Shown here piece by piece: positions 50,076-58,641 of a stretch of 64,000 nt of DNA. The notes under the pieces were generated by a model. It was not told the origin of the DNA and searched no databases. It saw only the letters and a program-made list of their open reading frames with translations. The stretch spans positions 1,054,001-1,118,000 of the forward strand of contig OY760624.1 of NCBI GenBank assembly GCA_963663775.1, given 5' to 3'. Numbering within the stretch: the stretch's first letter is position 1; every line of letters starts with the position of its first letter. Made by a program: the position numbers and the translations under genes. The stretch is from G963663775 sp963663775 (lineage in GTDB: Bacteria; Bacillota; Clostridia; Oscillospirales; Butyricicoccaceae).

Positions 50076-51098
50076 ATGAAAAAAATAGTGACGTTTGGGG
50101 AACTGATGCTGCGCCTTGCACCGAATGGCTATCATCGCTTCTTTCAGGATGACCAACTGCAGGCGACCTTTGGCGGCGGTGAAGCCAATGTGGCGGTATC
50201 GCTCGCAAACTATGGGATGCAAGCATCATTTGTGACCAAGCTGCCGAGCCATGCCATTGGGCAGTCTGCTGTCAACAGCCTGCGCAAATACGGCGTAGAT
50301 ACCTCTATGATTGTGCGAGGCGGTGACCGTGTCGGCATTTACTTCTTGGAAAAGGGCGCATCACAGCGTGGTTCGGTCTGCATTTATGACCGTGCCCATG
50401 CGGCAATTCAAGAAGCAGAACCATCGGAATTTGATTGGGACACTATTTTTACAGATGCAGAGTGGTTTCATTTCACGGGCATCACGCCGGCACTGGGTGC
50501 CAACATGGTGGAAGCCTGCAAGCAGGCCTGTATCGCAGCCAAGCAGCGCGGGGTCAAGATTTCGTGCGATTTGAACTATCGAGGTAAGCTGTGGACACGT
50601 GAAGCGGCACGGGTTGCCATGACAGAGCTGTGTCAGTATGTGGATGTTTGCATTTCCAACGAGGAAGATGCAAAGGATGTCTTTGGGATTGAGGCAGAGC
50701 ATACCGATATTTATGGCGGAAAGCTGAATAAAGAGGGCTACAAGTCCGTAGCAAAGCAGCTTGCCGACCAATTTGGCTTTGAAAAGGTAGCGATTACACT
50801 GCGCACCTCTATTTCTGCAAGCGATAACGATTGGGCAGCGATGCTGTTTGATGGAGAAAGCTACTGCTTTTCCAAGGAGTATCATCTGCACATTGTGGAC
50901 CGTGTCGGCGGCGGGGATAGCTTCGGCGCAGGGCTGATTTATGCCCTGCTGTCCGGCAAAGACACCCAAGCTGCCGTTGAATTTGCGGTAGCAGCATCTG
51001 CACTCAAGCATTCCATTGAAGGAGACTATAACTTGGTGACAGTTTCCGAGGTGGAAAAGCTTGCGGGGGGCGATGGCTCAGGCCGTGTCCAACGATAA
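50076..51098 (+). CDS. kdgK: 2-keto-3-deoxygluconate kinase, PfkB family
   Basis: Phosphorylates KDG to KDPG for the aldolase encoded just upstream. The 340 residues open with KIVTFGELMLRLAPNGY. The PfkB signatures are GGGEANVAVSLANYG (near 30) and DRVGGGDSFGAGLIYALL (near 275), which holds the catalytic Asp. Context next to the aldolase and the IclR operators supports KDG over other sugars. No uronate or pectin genes are in view, so the source of KDG lies elsewhere. Confidence 0.9.
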   Translation: MKKIVTFGELMLRLAPNGYHRFFQDDQLQATFGGGEANVAVSLANYGMQASFVTKLPSHAIGQSAVNSLRKYGVDTSMIVRGGDRVGIYFLEKGASQRGSVCIYDRAHAAIQEAEPSEFDWDTIFTDAEWFHFTGITPALGANMVEACKQACIAAKQRGVKISCDLNYRGKLWTREAARVAMTELCQYVDVCISNEEDAKDVFGIEAEHTDIYGGKLNKEGYKSVAKQLADQFGFEKVAITLRTSISASDNDWAAMLFDGESYCFSKEYHLHIVDRVGGGDSFGAGLIYALLSGKDTQAAVEFAVAASALKHSIEGDYNLVTVSEVEKLAGGDGSGRVQR

Positions 51099-51170
51099 AA
51101 ATGCCTGCGTGCAAGATGGTCGCCTAAAGCCATTTTGTATGTATATACAAATCTCCTATTTTCTCCTTAA

Positions 51171-51213
51171 AAAAAAGCGGTGCAACACGTGAATAGTGTT
51201 GCACCGCTTTTTT
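51171..51213. terminator. bidirectional terminator after kdgK
   Basis: An 18-bp stem, AAAAAAGCGGTGCAACAC with its exact complement (51196-51213), and a 7-base loop. A-rich and T-rich ends suit both converging genes. Confidence 0.92.
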
Positions 51214-51243
51214 CATAAAGATGATTTGCGAAATGTTGTCCGT

Positions 51244-54200
51244 TTAAGCCGGTGAAGTGGTTACCGTGACCCCAGAGAAGCTTGCTACATATGCGCCCGA
51301 CAGGTCACGCAAGGCATTCGAGGGGGAAGAAGACGGTATGGTGTAGGAAATCGTAATCGTGGACGCACTGTTCAAATTGGGCAGATGGGTTTGCGTGTCC
51401 AGATTGAGGTCTACCGTGTATGCGTTGGTGGAAGCCACGTCCGTATCGAATCCACGCAGCTGGTATGCGGTTCCATCCACGGTCAGTGTGAAGTATCCAG
51501 CAGCCACAGAGTAGGTTTCCAGCTGCATCGTGTTCTCAAACCGCAGGCGAATATAATCGGGACCTTGGTTTCGGACAGCGGTTACCGTGGCGCTGGTAAT
51601 CTGCGGCAGATAGGTGACGCTGCCGGTGTACGCAATCGGTGTGGTGGGGATGGTATCCTGTGCCCAATCGCTCATGCCGCTTTGCGGGGTATAGGTGACG
51701 CTAATGTCATCGTAAGCGGTATTGGGGGCAAAGGTGAGGTAAACATCCAAATCTTTATAGTTATAGCTATAATCCAAATCCGTGATGGCAATGACGTCGC
51801 TGCCGTTTTTCACGGTGAAGTCACTTGCAGACAGCTGCATGCTGTTGATGCTGATACACGGGGTGATGTGCGCATGGAGTGTGCCCTGCGATGCGTTAAC
51901 ATGCACTTGGTCAATGGAGAGGGTTGCAGGCGCAATTGGCAAGGTAAAGGTACTGCATGCGTTGTCATTTTGATCCTGTATTTTTGCTGTGCCAGGAGTA
52001 TATTTCACAGAAACATCAGAGCTGGAAGAAAGTCCGCTGACGGTCAGCGCAACACAAGAGGCGGCAAAATGGCTGTCAGAGGGGTTGTTGGATAGGGCAA
52101 CAGCATCAACAGAAACCCCCGAAACAGGATTGCCATCACTGCCGATAATGGAGAAATCACCAGTCGCTGGCACACTGGTTAAGTCCAGTGGTTCATCATT
52201 ATAGAGATAGATTTTATCCATTGCAGCGTTGACATATGCAGAACCGTAGTAGTCGGGTGCGGTCGAATCGGTTGCAGACGCAGACGCCAAATCAAATGTG
52301 ATTTGCGAAACTGCAGACGAGGTATAACTGCCGTTTTTGATGACGAAAGCAAGCTTTACCTTGTGGTTGCTCTGCGGGGAAATATCGGTATCAAAGGTAT
52401 AGGTCTGTGTTGTGTCGGTGATATTCTGATAGCCGACATAATCTATATAGACATAATTGTCGGTTTGGGAACCGGTAGAGCTTCTGATGTCGGCATAGCC
52501 GCCAAGGACACCCGCAACAGACGCATCCCAGTTGTTTGCGTTGGTTTGATAGGCAATCATATAGACCTGTGCGGCTTGCTTGAGCTGCACCTTTGCAACA
52601 ACCTTGCCGCCTTCAATGGTTGCCATGGGATAACCCGTTGCATAGTATTCGCCATCGTTCACAACCGAGGAAACACTGTCAATACCAGTATTGCGTACAA
52701 CCAAATCAAAGGTTTTGTTCTGGGATGTCGAACCAGATGTCAGAGTAGCCGTTAAAGTCACACTGGCATCATTGGTTGTAGGGCGTGTGACGGTGCCATT
52801 CGTTGCGATGACGCCCGTGTCCGAAGACGCCCATGCAATCTGCACGGTGCTGTCGGTGGGGAGGGTTGCGGGCAGGGTTAAATTGGCGGTGACGGACTGT
52901 TCGCTGGTGTTTTGCCCCTTGATGGTGTCAAATGTCAGTAATGTGGTCATATCATCGGTGGCAACCACAGTGAAAGAAATTGCGGCGTTGCCGTTTGCGC
53001 TGGTATCCAGTATGGAATTTGCCGCCACAGAAAAGGTATAGCTGCCGTTTGCAGTAAACGAGATATTTGCGGCATCTGGTGTAATCAGCACGGTTTTTCC
53101 AGTGGTGTCGGTGCTGTCCAGAGAAAGTGTGCCATAAGAAATGTTGGAAGAACCATTGTTCATCAGCACCGAAGCCGAAGAGCCGATGGTGATGCGCTCG
53201 CTCATTACCATCTTGACTTGTGTCATGGCGCTGCCGGTGCGGATGGTGAGTGCATTGTTAGAGAAATTGACCGAAGCGGTGCTTACCATAGCGGACATTG
53301 TGCTGAGAGTTGGCGCAGTGCTGTCCGTGTTGGAGGAGTTGCCGCCGCTGCCAGAGGAAGAACTGCTGCTGCTGGAGGAAGAACCGCTTGTAGAACCAGA
53401 AGCGGCACTGCCGGAATAGTTCACGCTGCCAGCGCCAGCGCCCGACATCGCACTCGGCTTGACAGACAGAGTGGAATTGCCGCCCGCCTCTTGGCTGATC
53501 GCTGCATTTTGAATGGTGCCTGTGCCCGAGATGTCAGCGGCGGCGTTCAATGCCAAAGAACCAACGGTTGCACCATCCATAGCGATTTTTGCACCGCTGA
53601 AATCGTTGGTGACATTGGAAAAGCTGCCGATCAGTTCAATATCGCCTGTACCGATATACTCTGCGGGGATGGTTACCTGTTTGATGCCGCCTCCGGTCAG
53701 CTCCTGCGTCACCAAAATTGCACCCGTGTTGAGCGCCACGGCACTGATGTTGGTATTGCCGGAGGCGACGATGCGCACATTGCCATTGCCGGCTTTGCTG
53801 ACCACAATGCCACCCTCGCAGGTGATATTTGCAAAATAGAGCGAGTGCTCGCCGCCGCCGTTGACAAGGATTTGCCCTGCAACTGACACATTGTCCAGAT
53901 GCACATCACCTTCCCCGACCGAAGCGGCGATGGTCAAATCCCCTGTGATTTGCAGATTCTGCAGGGTCACACCCGGTGCGGTGATGGTGACATTTGCAGC
54001 CTCCTGTGTGTTGTCAGAAGAGCCATATGCGCCTGCAAAGCCATAGATGCGGGTGTTGGTATGAACACGGTCAAGCAGAACCAGAGATTCTGCTCGTGTA
54101 ATGCCTGCAAGCGGGGTGATATTGCCGTTTGCACCCGTTACAAAGCCATTTTGGAGCATGGCAGCCGTGCCGTCCGCTGCCCAGGAAGATATATCTGCGG

Positions 54201-54669
54201 CATCTGTGACGGCAGAGAGCGCAGCGGTGTCGGTGTCTGCCGTCAGCCCCTGCAGCCTAGCCAGCATCACAAAGGCCTGCTCCCGTGTGATGGATGCGGT
54301 GGGCGAGAGGGTGGCTGCACTTGTGCCGGAGAGATAGCCTTCGTGCAGAGCAATGGCAGCCGCCTGATAATACCAATCGCTTGCCGAAACATCGGTGTAA
54401 GATGCAATTTCTGTGCCCGCCTGTGTATACTGCATCATGCGATTGACCAGAGTGATGAATTCTGCACGGGTGATGGGTGCGTCGGGGTTGACATTGCCTG
54501 TGGCATCGCCCTGCAAAAGTCCGTCATCCAGCCAGGATTGAATGGTGCTTTCTGCCCAATGTCCTGCATAGTCGGAGGTGGTGTCTGCTGCAAAGGATGG
54601 CAGAACCAAAGAGGTCACCATATACAGTGCCAGCAGAAAGGACAACGCTTGTTTACTTCGTTTTTTCAA
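51244..54669 (-). CDS. S-layer-homology surface protein with repeated Ig-like domains
   Basis: A 1141-residue exported protein. Signal peptide about 1-27. Three SLH repeats (about 30-205, each with ITRAE/ITREQ and W..GY/GF motifs) should bind wall polymers. A beta-helix-like section rich in Asn/Gly/Val (about 215-420) precedes a Ser/Gly linker (about 425-460). The rest is a chain of Ig-like beta domains, some resembling those of the FecR protein at 41861-44584. It is probably a large wall-attached structural or adhesive protein; no enzymatic motif is seen. Confidence 0.85.
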   Translation of the reverse strand: MKKRSKQALSFLLALYMVTSLVLPSFAADTTSDYAGHWAESTIQSWLDDGLLQGDATGNVNPDAPITRAEFITLVNRMMQYTQAGTEIASYTDVSASDWYYQAAAIALHEGYLSGTSAATLSPTASITREQAFVMLARLQGLTADTDTAALSAVTDAADISSWAADGTAAMLQNGFVTGANGNITPLAGITRAESLVLLDRVHTNTRIYGFAGAYGSSDNTQEAANVTITAPGVTLQNLQITGDLTIAASVGEGDVHLDNVSVAGQILVNGGGEHSLYFANITCEGGIVVSKAGNGNVRIVASGNTNISAVALNTGAILVTQELTGGGIKQVTIPAEYIGTGDIELIGSFSNVTNDFSGAKIAMDGATVGSLALNAAADISGTGTIQNAAISQEAGGNSTLSVKPSAMSGAGAGSVNYSGSAASGSTSGSSSSSSSSSSGSGGNSSNTDSTAPTLSTMSAMVSTASVNFSNNALTIRTGSAMTQVKMVMSERITIGSSASVLMNNGSSNISYGTLSLDSTDTTGKTVLITPDAANISFTANGSYTFSVAANSILDTSANGNAAISFTVVATDDMTTLLTFDTIKGQNTSEQSVTANLTLPATLPTDSTVQIAWASSDTGVIATNGTVTRPTTNDASVTLTATLTSGSTSQNKTFDLVVRNTGIDSVSSVVNDGEYYATGYPMATIEGGKVVAKVQLKQAAQVYMIAYQTNANNWDASVAGVLGGYADIRSSTGSQTDNYVYIDYVGYQNITDTTQTYTFDTDISPQSNHKVKLAFVIKNGSYTSSAVSQITFDLASASATDSTAPDYYGSAYVNAAMDKIYLYNDEPLDLTSVPATGDFSIIGSDGNPVSGVSVDAVALSNNPSDSHFAASCVALTVSGLSSSSDVSVKYTPGTAKIQDQNDNACSTFTLPIAPATLSIDQVHVNASQGTLHAHITPCISINSMQLSASDFTVKNGSDVIAITDLDYSYNYKDLDVYLTFAPNTAYDDISVTYTPQSGMSDWAQDTIPTTPIAYTGSVTYLPQITSATVTAVRNQGPDYIRLRFENTMQLETYSVAAGYFTLTVDGTAYQLRGFDTDVASTNAYTVDLNLDTQTHLPNLNSASTITISYTIPSSSPSNALRDLSGAYVASFSGVTVTTSPA

Positions 54670-54784
54670 GATACTCCCTCATTTCATTATATATCCAAAA
54701 TCTTATATGTATCATACAATATCTGCTTTTCATTTGCAATAACAAGAAAAACAGTTTTTAATAGGAAGTCTTTATGAAAGAAAG

Positions 54785-54814
54785 GCAGCCCTCCTAAAAA
54801 TGAAAGAGGGCTGC
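54785..54814 (-). terminator. terminator after the 246-aa surface protein gene
   Basis: GCAGCCCTC pairs with GAGGGCTGC around a 12-base loop. On the minus strand CTTTCTTTC follows. Confidence 0.65.
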
Positions 54815-54822
54815 GACGTATC

Positions 54823-55563
54823 TTAGGTAAGCTGCAAATCAGCAATGCCGATGTTTAGCCCTTGACCTTCAGGCATGGAGAATTTCAGTGCACTGACACC
54901 GGTGACATCCACGGAGAAGGTTGTCGGCAGGCTTTCTAACGTGAGGTCAAAGGTTTTCAGGAGGTTTCCATCGCCGTAGATGCTCACGGTCTGTGTGTCA
55001 TAGTCGCTGTTAGACATGCAGCCAATGACACCGCCGAGCGTGGTATAACGCCCCTCTAAATTGTAGGAAGCGTAGCTTGTGTTAAAATGGGAGAAGCTGA
55101 GCGCAATGCCGTTTTTATAGGTGCTGCCGCCCATGGAGATGCTGTCGCTGCCTGTTGAGGGGAACACTTCATAGTTATAGCCGGCATAGGGCGTGAGTGC
55201 GTCCACCAGCTTGGTTGCCACAGTGGTTGTGCCGCCGCCACCGGAATAGCCACCGCCTGCGCTGCTGTTATTGCCGTTGGTCAGATAGACGGTTTTGCTC
55301 GATTGGTCCCATGCAACGTTGTAACCCACGGCGTCCGCCACGGCACGCACAGGCAGATAGGTGGTGCCGCTGTAGATAAACGGCTCTACCGTCTGACCGG
55401 TTACATCCGTGGGAGTAAACGTTGTGCCATTGACGTTAATTCTAATGTCGCTGTAAGATACGGTCATGTTCTTGGTGTAGGCTGCAAAGGCGGGAATGGC
55501 GAGAGATGTGACCAATGCGGTGGTGACGACACCGGCTAAAAATGCGGGAATCTGCTTTTTCAT
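54823..55563 (-). CDS. exported copper-amine-oxidase-type domain protein with NPCBM-like C terminus
   Basis: A 246-residue secreted protein, started at ATG 55563 after AGGAGG. Signal peptide about 1-27 (ends AFAAYT). Residues about 30-98 form the stalk-type domain (FIYSGTTYLPVRAVADAVGYNVAWD). A Gly/Ser linker follows (about 100-115). The C-terminal 120 residues resemble the NPCBM carbohydrate-binding fold (YKNGIALSFSH, LEGRYTTLGGVIG, VSIYGDGNLLKTFDL). It may bind surface or food polysaccharide. It is divergent from a LacI regulator with two shared palindromes between. Confidence 0.8.
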   Translation of the reverse strand: MKKQIPAFLAGVVTTALVTSLAIPAFAAYTKNMTVSYSDIRINVNGTTFTPTDVTGQTVEPFIYSGTTYLPVRAVADAVGYNVAWDQSSKTVYLTNGNNSSAGGGYSGGGGTTTVATKLVDALTPYAGYNYEVFPSTGSDSISMGGSTYKNGIALSFSHFNTSYASYNLEGRYTTLGGVIGCMSNSDYDTQTVSIYGDGNLLKTFDLTLESLPTTFSVDVTGVSALKFSMPEGQGLNIGIADLQLT

Positions 55564-55632
55564 TTCAAATGACCTCCTAAAATATGTACGGTTTTGGATG
55601 ATAATATGTATCTGTGCCCTATCCATTTTCAT

Positions 55633-55650
55633 AGCTTGCACGTGAAAGCT
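55633..55650. promoter_or_regulatory. palindromic operator 1, LacI-type
   Basis: AGCTTGCACGTGAAAGCT, a palindrome with one mismatched pair and a central CG as in LacI-family operators. Its centre is 57 bp from that of the second site. Confidence 0.6.
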
Positions 55651-55689
55651 CACGTAGGAGTGTCCGTGGAAACAAGTGCCTTTCTTGAA

Positions 55690-55707
55690 AACTTTCACGT
55701 GAAAGCT
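55690..55707. promoter_or_regulatory. palindromic operator 2, LacI-type
   Basis: AACTTTCACGTGAAAGCT, sharing TTTCACGTGAAA with parS but flanked by C and G where parS has G and C. This favours a regulator site over a ParB site. Confidence 0.6.
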
Positions 55708-55851
55708 ATCACATTTATAAGATACCAGAAAAATGAAGGTACGTCAATTACACAATGGCAGTATCGAAAAATTTTACATTGTCATCTACGCAAAACTGCG
55801 GTAAACTAGATATACTTTACATCATCGGAACGCAAACAAAGGAGAGGCTAC

Positions 55852-56895
55852 ATGGAACGCAGACCCACTATCAAAACAATCGCACAAATCGCAGGCGTTT
55901 CTCATGTTGCGGTATCTCGTGCACTGCGTGGCTGTTCGGATATTTCCGCCGAAACAACGGCACGCATTTTGGCAATTGCGCAGGAAATTGGCTACACGCC
56001 AAATGCTGCCGCACGCAGCTTGTCCTCCCAGCGTGCTAGCTCCATCGGCATGATTGTCCCAACCCTTGCCGAGAATACGGCATACAGCGTGGTATGCAAT
56101 CAAGTCAGCATGGAGGCGGCAAAGCACGGCTATTGTGTGATGCTGGGCAGCAGCCACCGCAGCTTGGCGTTGGAGCGCATGCACTGCCGCATGATGTGTG
56201 AAAATCGTGTGGGTGCGCTGATTATTGCCTCCTCCACCAGTGATGTTTCGCATATTCAGGAGATTTGCCATGGATTATTGCCGGTGATTTTTGTCGGGGG
56301 CAAAACGGGCTTGGAGGAAACCTATGCGATGACCTGCAACTATCGGCACAGTGCCACGCTCGTGGTGGACTATCTCTTTGGGTTGGGGCATCGAGATATT
56401 GCACTCTTTACCTATGCCCCTGAAAACAATACCATTCGGCAAAAAGAAGAAGGATTTGCGCACGAAATGGCACAACGTGGTCTTTCACCGCGCATTTATC
56501 GAGAAGGACACGCCGATGATACGAGCACGGCAGGGCACCAGCTGGTAGGGCGGCTGCTGGCAGAACAGGCATTGCCCACCGCCATCTGGTGTGCCAGTGA
56601 TTTGATGGCAATCGGGGTGCTCAGTGCCCTGCGTGCAGCAGGTCTGCGGGTGCCGGAGGACATCTCACTCATCGGGCACGATGATTTATACGTCAGCAGT
56701 TTGACCGGCATCGAATTGACCACCCTGCACGTGCCCATGCAGGAGTTGGGGCAAGCCGCTGTGCAGCTTGCCATTGCACAGATAGAGCAAACAGAACAGA
56801 CCCCGCACCAAATCTTTTTGCCCCGCTTGGTGGTGCGCAGTACCACCGCCCCCGTACGGCATATCAGTAGCCAATTGCCCCTGCAAAAATCGTGA
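55852..56895 (+). CDS. LacI-family transcriptional regulator
   Basis: A 347-residue sugar-responsive regulator. The N-terminal HTH and hinge (about 1-60: TIKTIAQIAGVSHVAVSRAL, PNAAARSLSSQRA) are followed by a periplasmic-binding-protein-like effector domain (SIGMIVPTLAEN, VDYLFGLGHRDIALFT, IWCASDLMAIGVLSAL). It is divergent from the exported protein at 54823-55563 and convergent with the carrier gene at 56864-58231. The two palindromes upstream are its likely sites. GGAGAGGCTAC precedes the ATG. Confidence 0.92.
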   Translation: MERRPTIKTIAQIAGVSHVAVSRALRGCSDISAETTARILAIAQEIGYTPNAAARSLSSQRASSIGMIVPTLAENTAYSVVCNQVSMEAAKHGYCVMLGSSHRSLALERMHCRMMCENRVGALIIASSTSDVSHIQEICHGLLPVIFVGGKTGLEETYAMTCNYRHSATLVVDYLFGLGHRDIALFTYAPENNTIRQKEEGFAHEMAQRGLSPRIYREGHADDTSTAGHQLVGRLLAEQALPTAIWCASDLMAIGVLSALRAAGLRVPEDISLIGHDDLYVSSLTGIELTTLHVPMQELGQAAVQLAIAQIEQTEQTPHQIFLPRLVVRSTTAPVRHISSQLPLQKS

Positions 56896-58231
56896 GTGCC
56901 GCCCCGATAAGCAGATAAATGCCCACCAGCGGCGCATAAAAGCGTATCCATGCGCCATAGGAGAGTTCCCCGATTGCCATCACGCCATTGAGCGTGGTTG
57001 AAATCGGGGATGCCAGATTGGTCAGACCATCCCCCAACTGGAATGCATATACGGCGGATTGACGGGAAAGCCCCAGAAAATCTGCCATGGGCGTTAAAAT
57101 AGGCAGGACAAGCGCCGCCTTTGTAGAGCCGGACGTAATCAGGAAGTTGATACACGCATTGAAAAAGAACATCCCCAGCAGCTGCACAGACGGCGGAAGC
57201 AGTCCAACCAACCGTGTCAGTTCATATGTAATCGTGTCTAAAATATTGCCGTCGGTCAAAATCAAGCGCATCGCTGCGGCAATGCCAATCACAATCACAC
57301 CACGCATCATTCTGCGGCAGCCGTCTAAAAAGCTGTCGCAGATGTCATTTACAGACATACCCGCAGCAAGCCCCACGGCAACACCCAATATCAAAAATGT
57401 CACAACGATGTCACGGTTTTTCCATTGCCCAAAAGAGATGCCGATGGTCAGAATGACAAATCCGACAGCAAACACAAGCAGACTGCGTTTTTCGTGTGAT
57501 TGCATCGCCGCAGGCGGCGGGAAATCCTGTACGGAGAGCCGTTCGTCTGTGTGGTGTTTTCGGTCATACAGCATAATATAGGCACTGGTTATCGCAATGA
57601 GAATGGGAAGCGTGAGCCACCGCAGCCATGCGCCGGAAAACAGCGGCAATTCTGCAATGCTCTGTGCAACGCCCACGCTGAATGGATTGAACACCCCTGC
57701 GGTAAAGCCGGCATTCACCCCCAATGCCACGGCAGCGATGCCGGACAGCCGATGCAGTCCCAATGTTTCTGCCGCTGCAATGCCCAGCGGTGCAAATACA
57801 ACCGATGCAGTGGTCAGTCCCATCGTGAAGCCAAACACCGAAAAAAGGCTGACTAAAATCGGGATAATCCATAGCGCATGCCCACGAAAGCGTGCCAATG
57901 CCCGTGCGCATAGGGCGGTCAAACAGCCTGTTTGCAGGACAACGGCAAATGCACCGCCTGTGATGAGAATTAACCACATCAGCGAAGCGGTACTGGGCAA
58001 GCACAATGCCTCAAACAGCTTATGAAAAATCAGCCAAGGCGCAACTGGCTGCGATGCCACCCGCATGTAGCTGCCCGGCACCACCAGCGTTTGCCCGATG
58101 GTGTCATCGGTGACTCGTGTGAACTGTCCGGCAGGAATGAGATAAGTCAGCAGACTTGCCAGCAGCACCAGTGCAAAAAGGAGGATAAACGGATGCGGAA
58201 CTTGGAGTTTGCTTCGTAATGTAGACCTCAT
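56864..58231 (-). CDS. YfcC-like (C4-dicarboxylate anaerobic carrier family) membrane transporter
   Basis: A 455-residue carrier with about 11-12 membrane helices. I start it at ATG 58231 (MRSTLRSKLQVPHPF). The opening HPFILLFALVLLASLLTYLIPAG followed by a GSY loop, the central GVNAGFTAGVFNPFSVGVAQ and the late NFLITSGSTKAALVLPIL are hallmarks of the YfcC/AbgT-like group. The substrate is unknown; relatives carry amino acids, peptides or dicarboxylates. Its last 32 bases overlap the end of the LacI gene on the other strand. Confidence 0.85.
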   Translation of the reverse strand: MRSTLRSKLQVPHPFILLFALVLLASLLTYLIPAGQFTRVTDDTIGQTLVVPGSYMRVASQPVAPWLIFHKLFEALCLPSTASLMWLILITGGAFAVVLQTGCLTALCARALARFRGHALWIIPILVSLFSVFGFTMGLTTASVVFAPLGIAAAETLGLHRLSGIAAVALGVNAGFTAGVFNPFSVGVAQSIAELPLFSGAWLRWLTLPILIAITSAYIMLYDRKHHTDERLSVQDFPPPAAMQSHEKRSLLVFAVGFVILTIGISFGQWKNRDIVVTFLILGVAVGLAAGMSVNDICDSFLDGCRRMMRGVIVIGIAAAMRLILTDGNILDTITYELTRLVGLLPPSVQLLGMFFFNACINFLITSGSTKAALVLPILTPMADFLGLSRQSAVYAFQLGDGLTNLASPISTTLNGVMAIGELSYGAWIRFYAPLVGIYLLIGAALTIFAGAIGY

Positions 58232-58641
58232 AAGCGTGACTTCTCCCTGTATTCTCCCCAAAATTTAACCGCATGATAGCATAGTAATGGGGACAGATTT
58301 CTGCTAAAACGTTGCATCTTGCAGTATATATGATATCATTTTTAAATGAAAGCGATACGAATTGTTTGCAATTATTATAGCATAAAAGCAATCGCACACG
58401 CCAGTAAAATCCATGTAAAGCGGGAGAATGTTGTCTGAAAACGAGGAAGATAGATGCAAAAAAGGCGGTTTGGGAAAAAATAGAGGCTGCACAAAAGCAT
58501 TTACGAGAAATCCCTGCTATGATATACTATTGTGTAACATCAGAGGCTGTATCCTGCATGAAAAGTAAGAAACTTGCAACCATTTGGCATGTAGTTGCGT
58601 GACATACACGCCATGCACAGCTTCTAAGGAGGAGGGACGGG
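58232..58641. other. control region between the carrier gene and the two-component operon
   Basis: 410 bases with no gene. It holds a candidate promoter for the response regulator (58500-58528) and AT-rich sequence near 58320-58390. A weak catabolite-element resemblance at 58347 was not accepted. Confidence 0.45.
58500..58528 (+). promoter_or_regulatory. candidate promoter of the two-component/ABC operon
   Basis: TTTACG (58500-58505), 17 bases and TATACT (58523-58528), 114 bases before the response regulator start. Confidence 0.5.

Noticed and set aside
53218..54777. Long forward frames opposite the SLH gene
   Set aside because: Shadows of a low-complexity coding strand with no ribosome binding site. 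The minus-strand product is a clear SLH protein.
58347..58360. TGAAAGCGATACGA as a catabolite-responsive element
   Set aside because: Two mismatches at conserved positions and no placement relative to a firm promoter.
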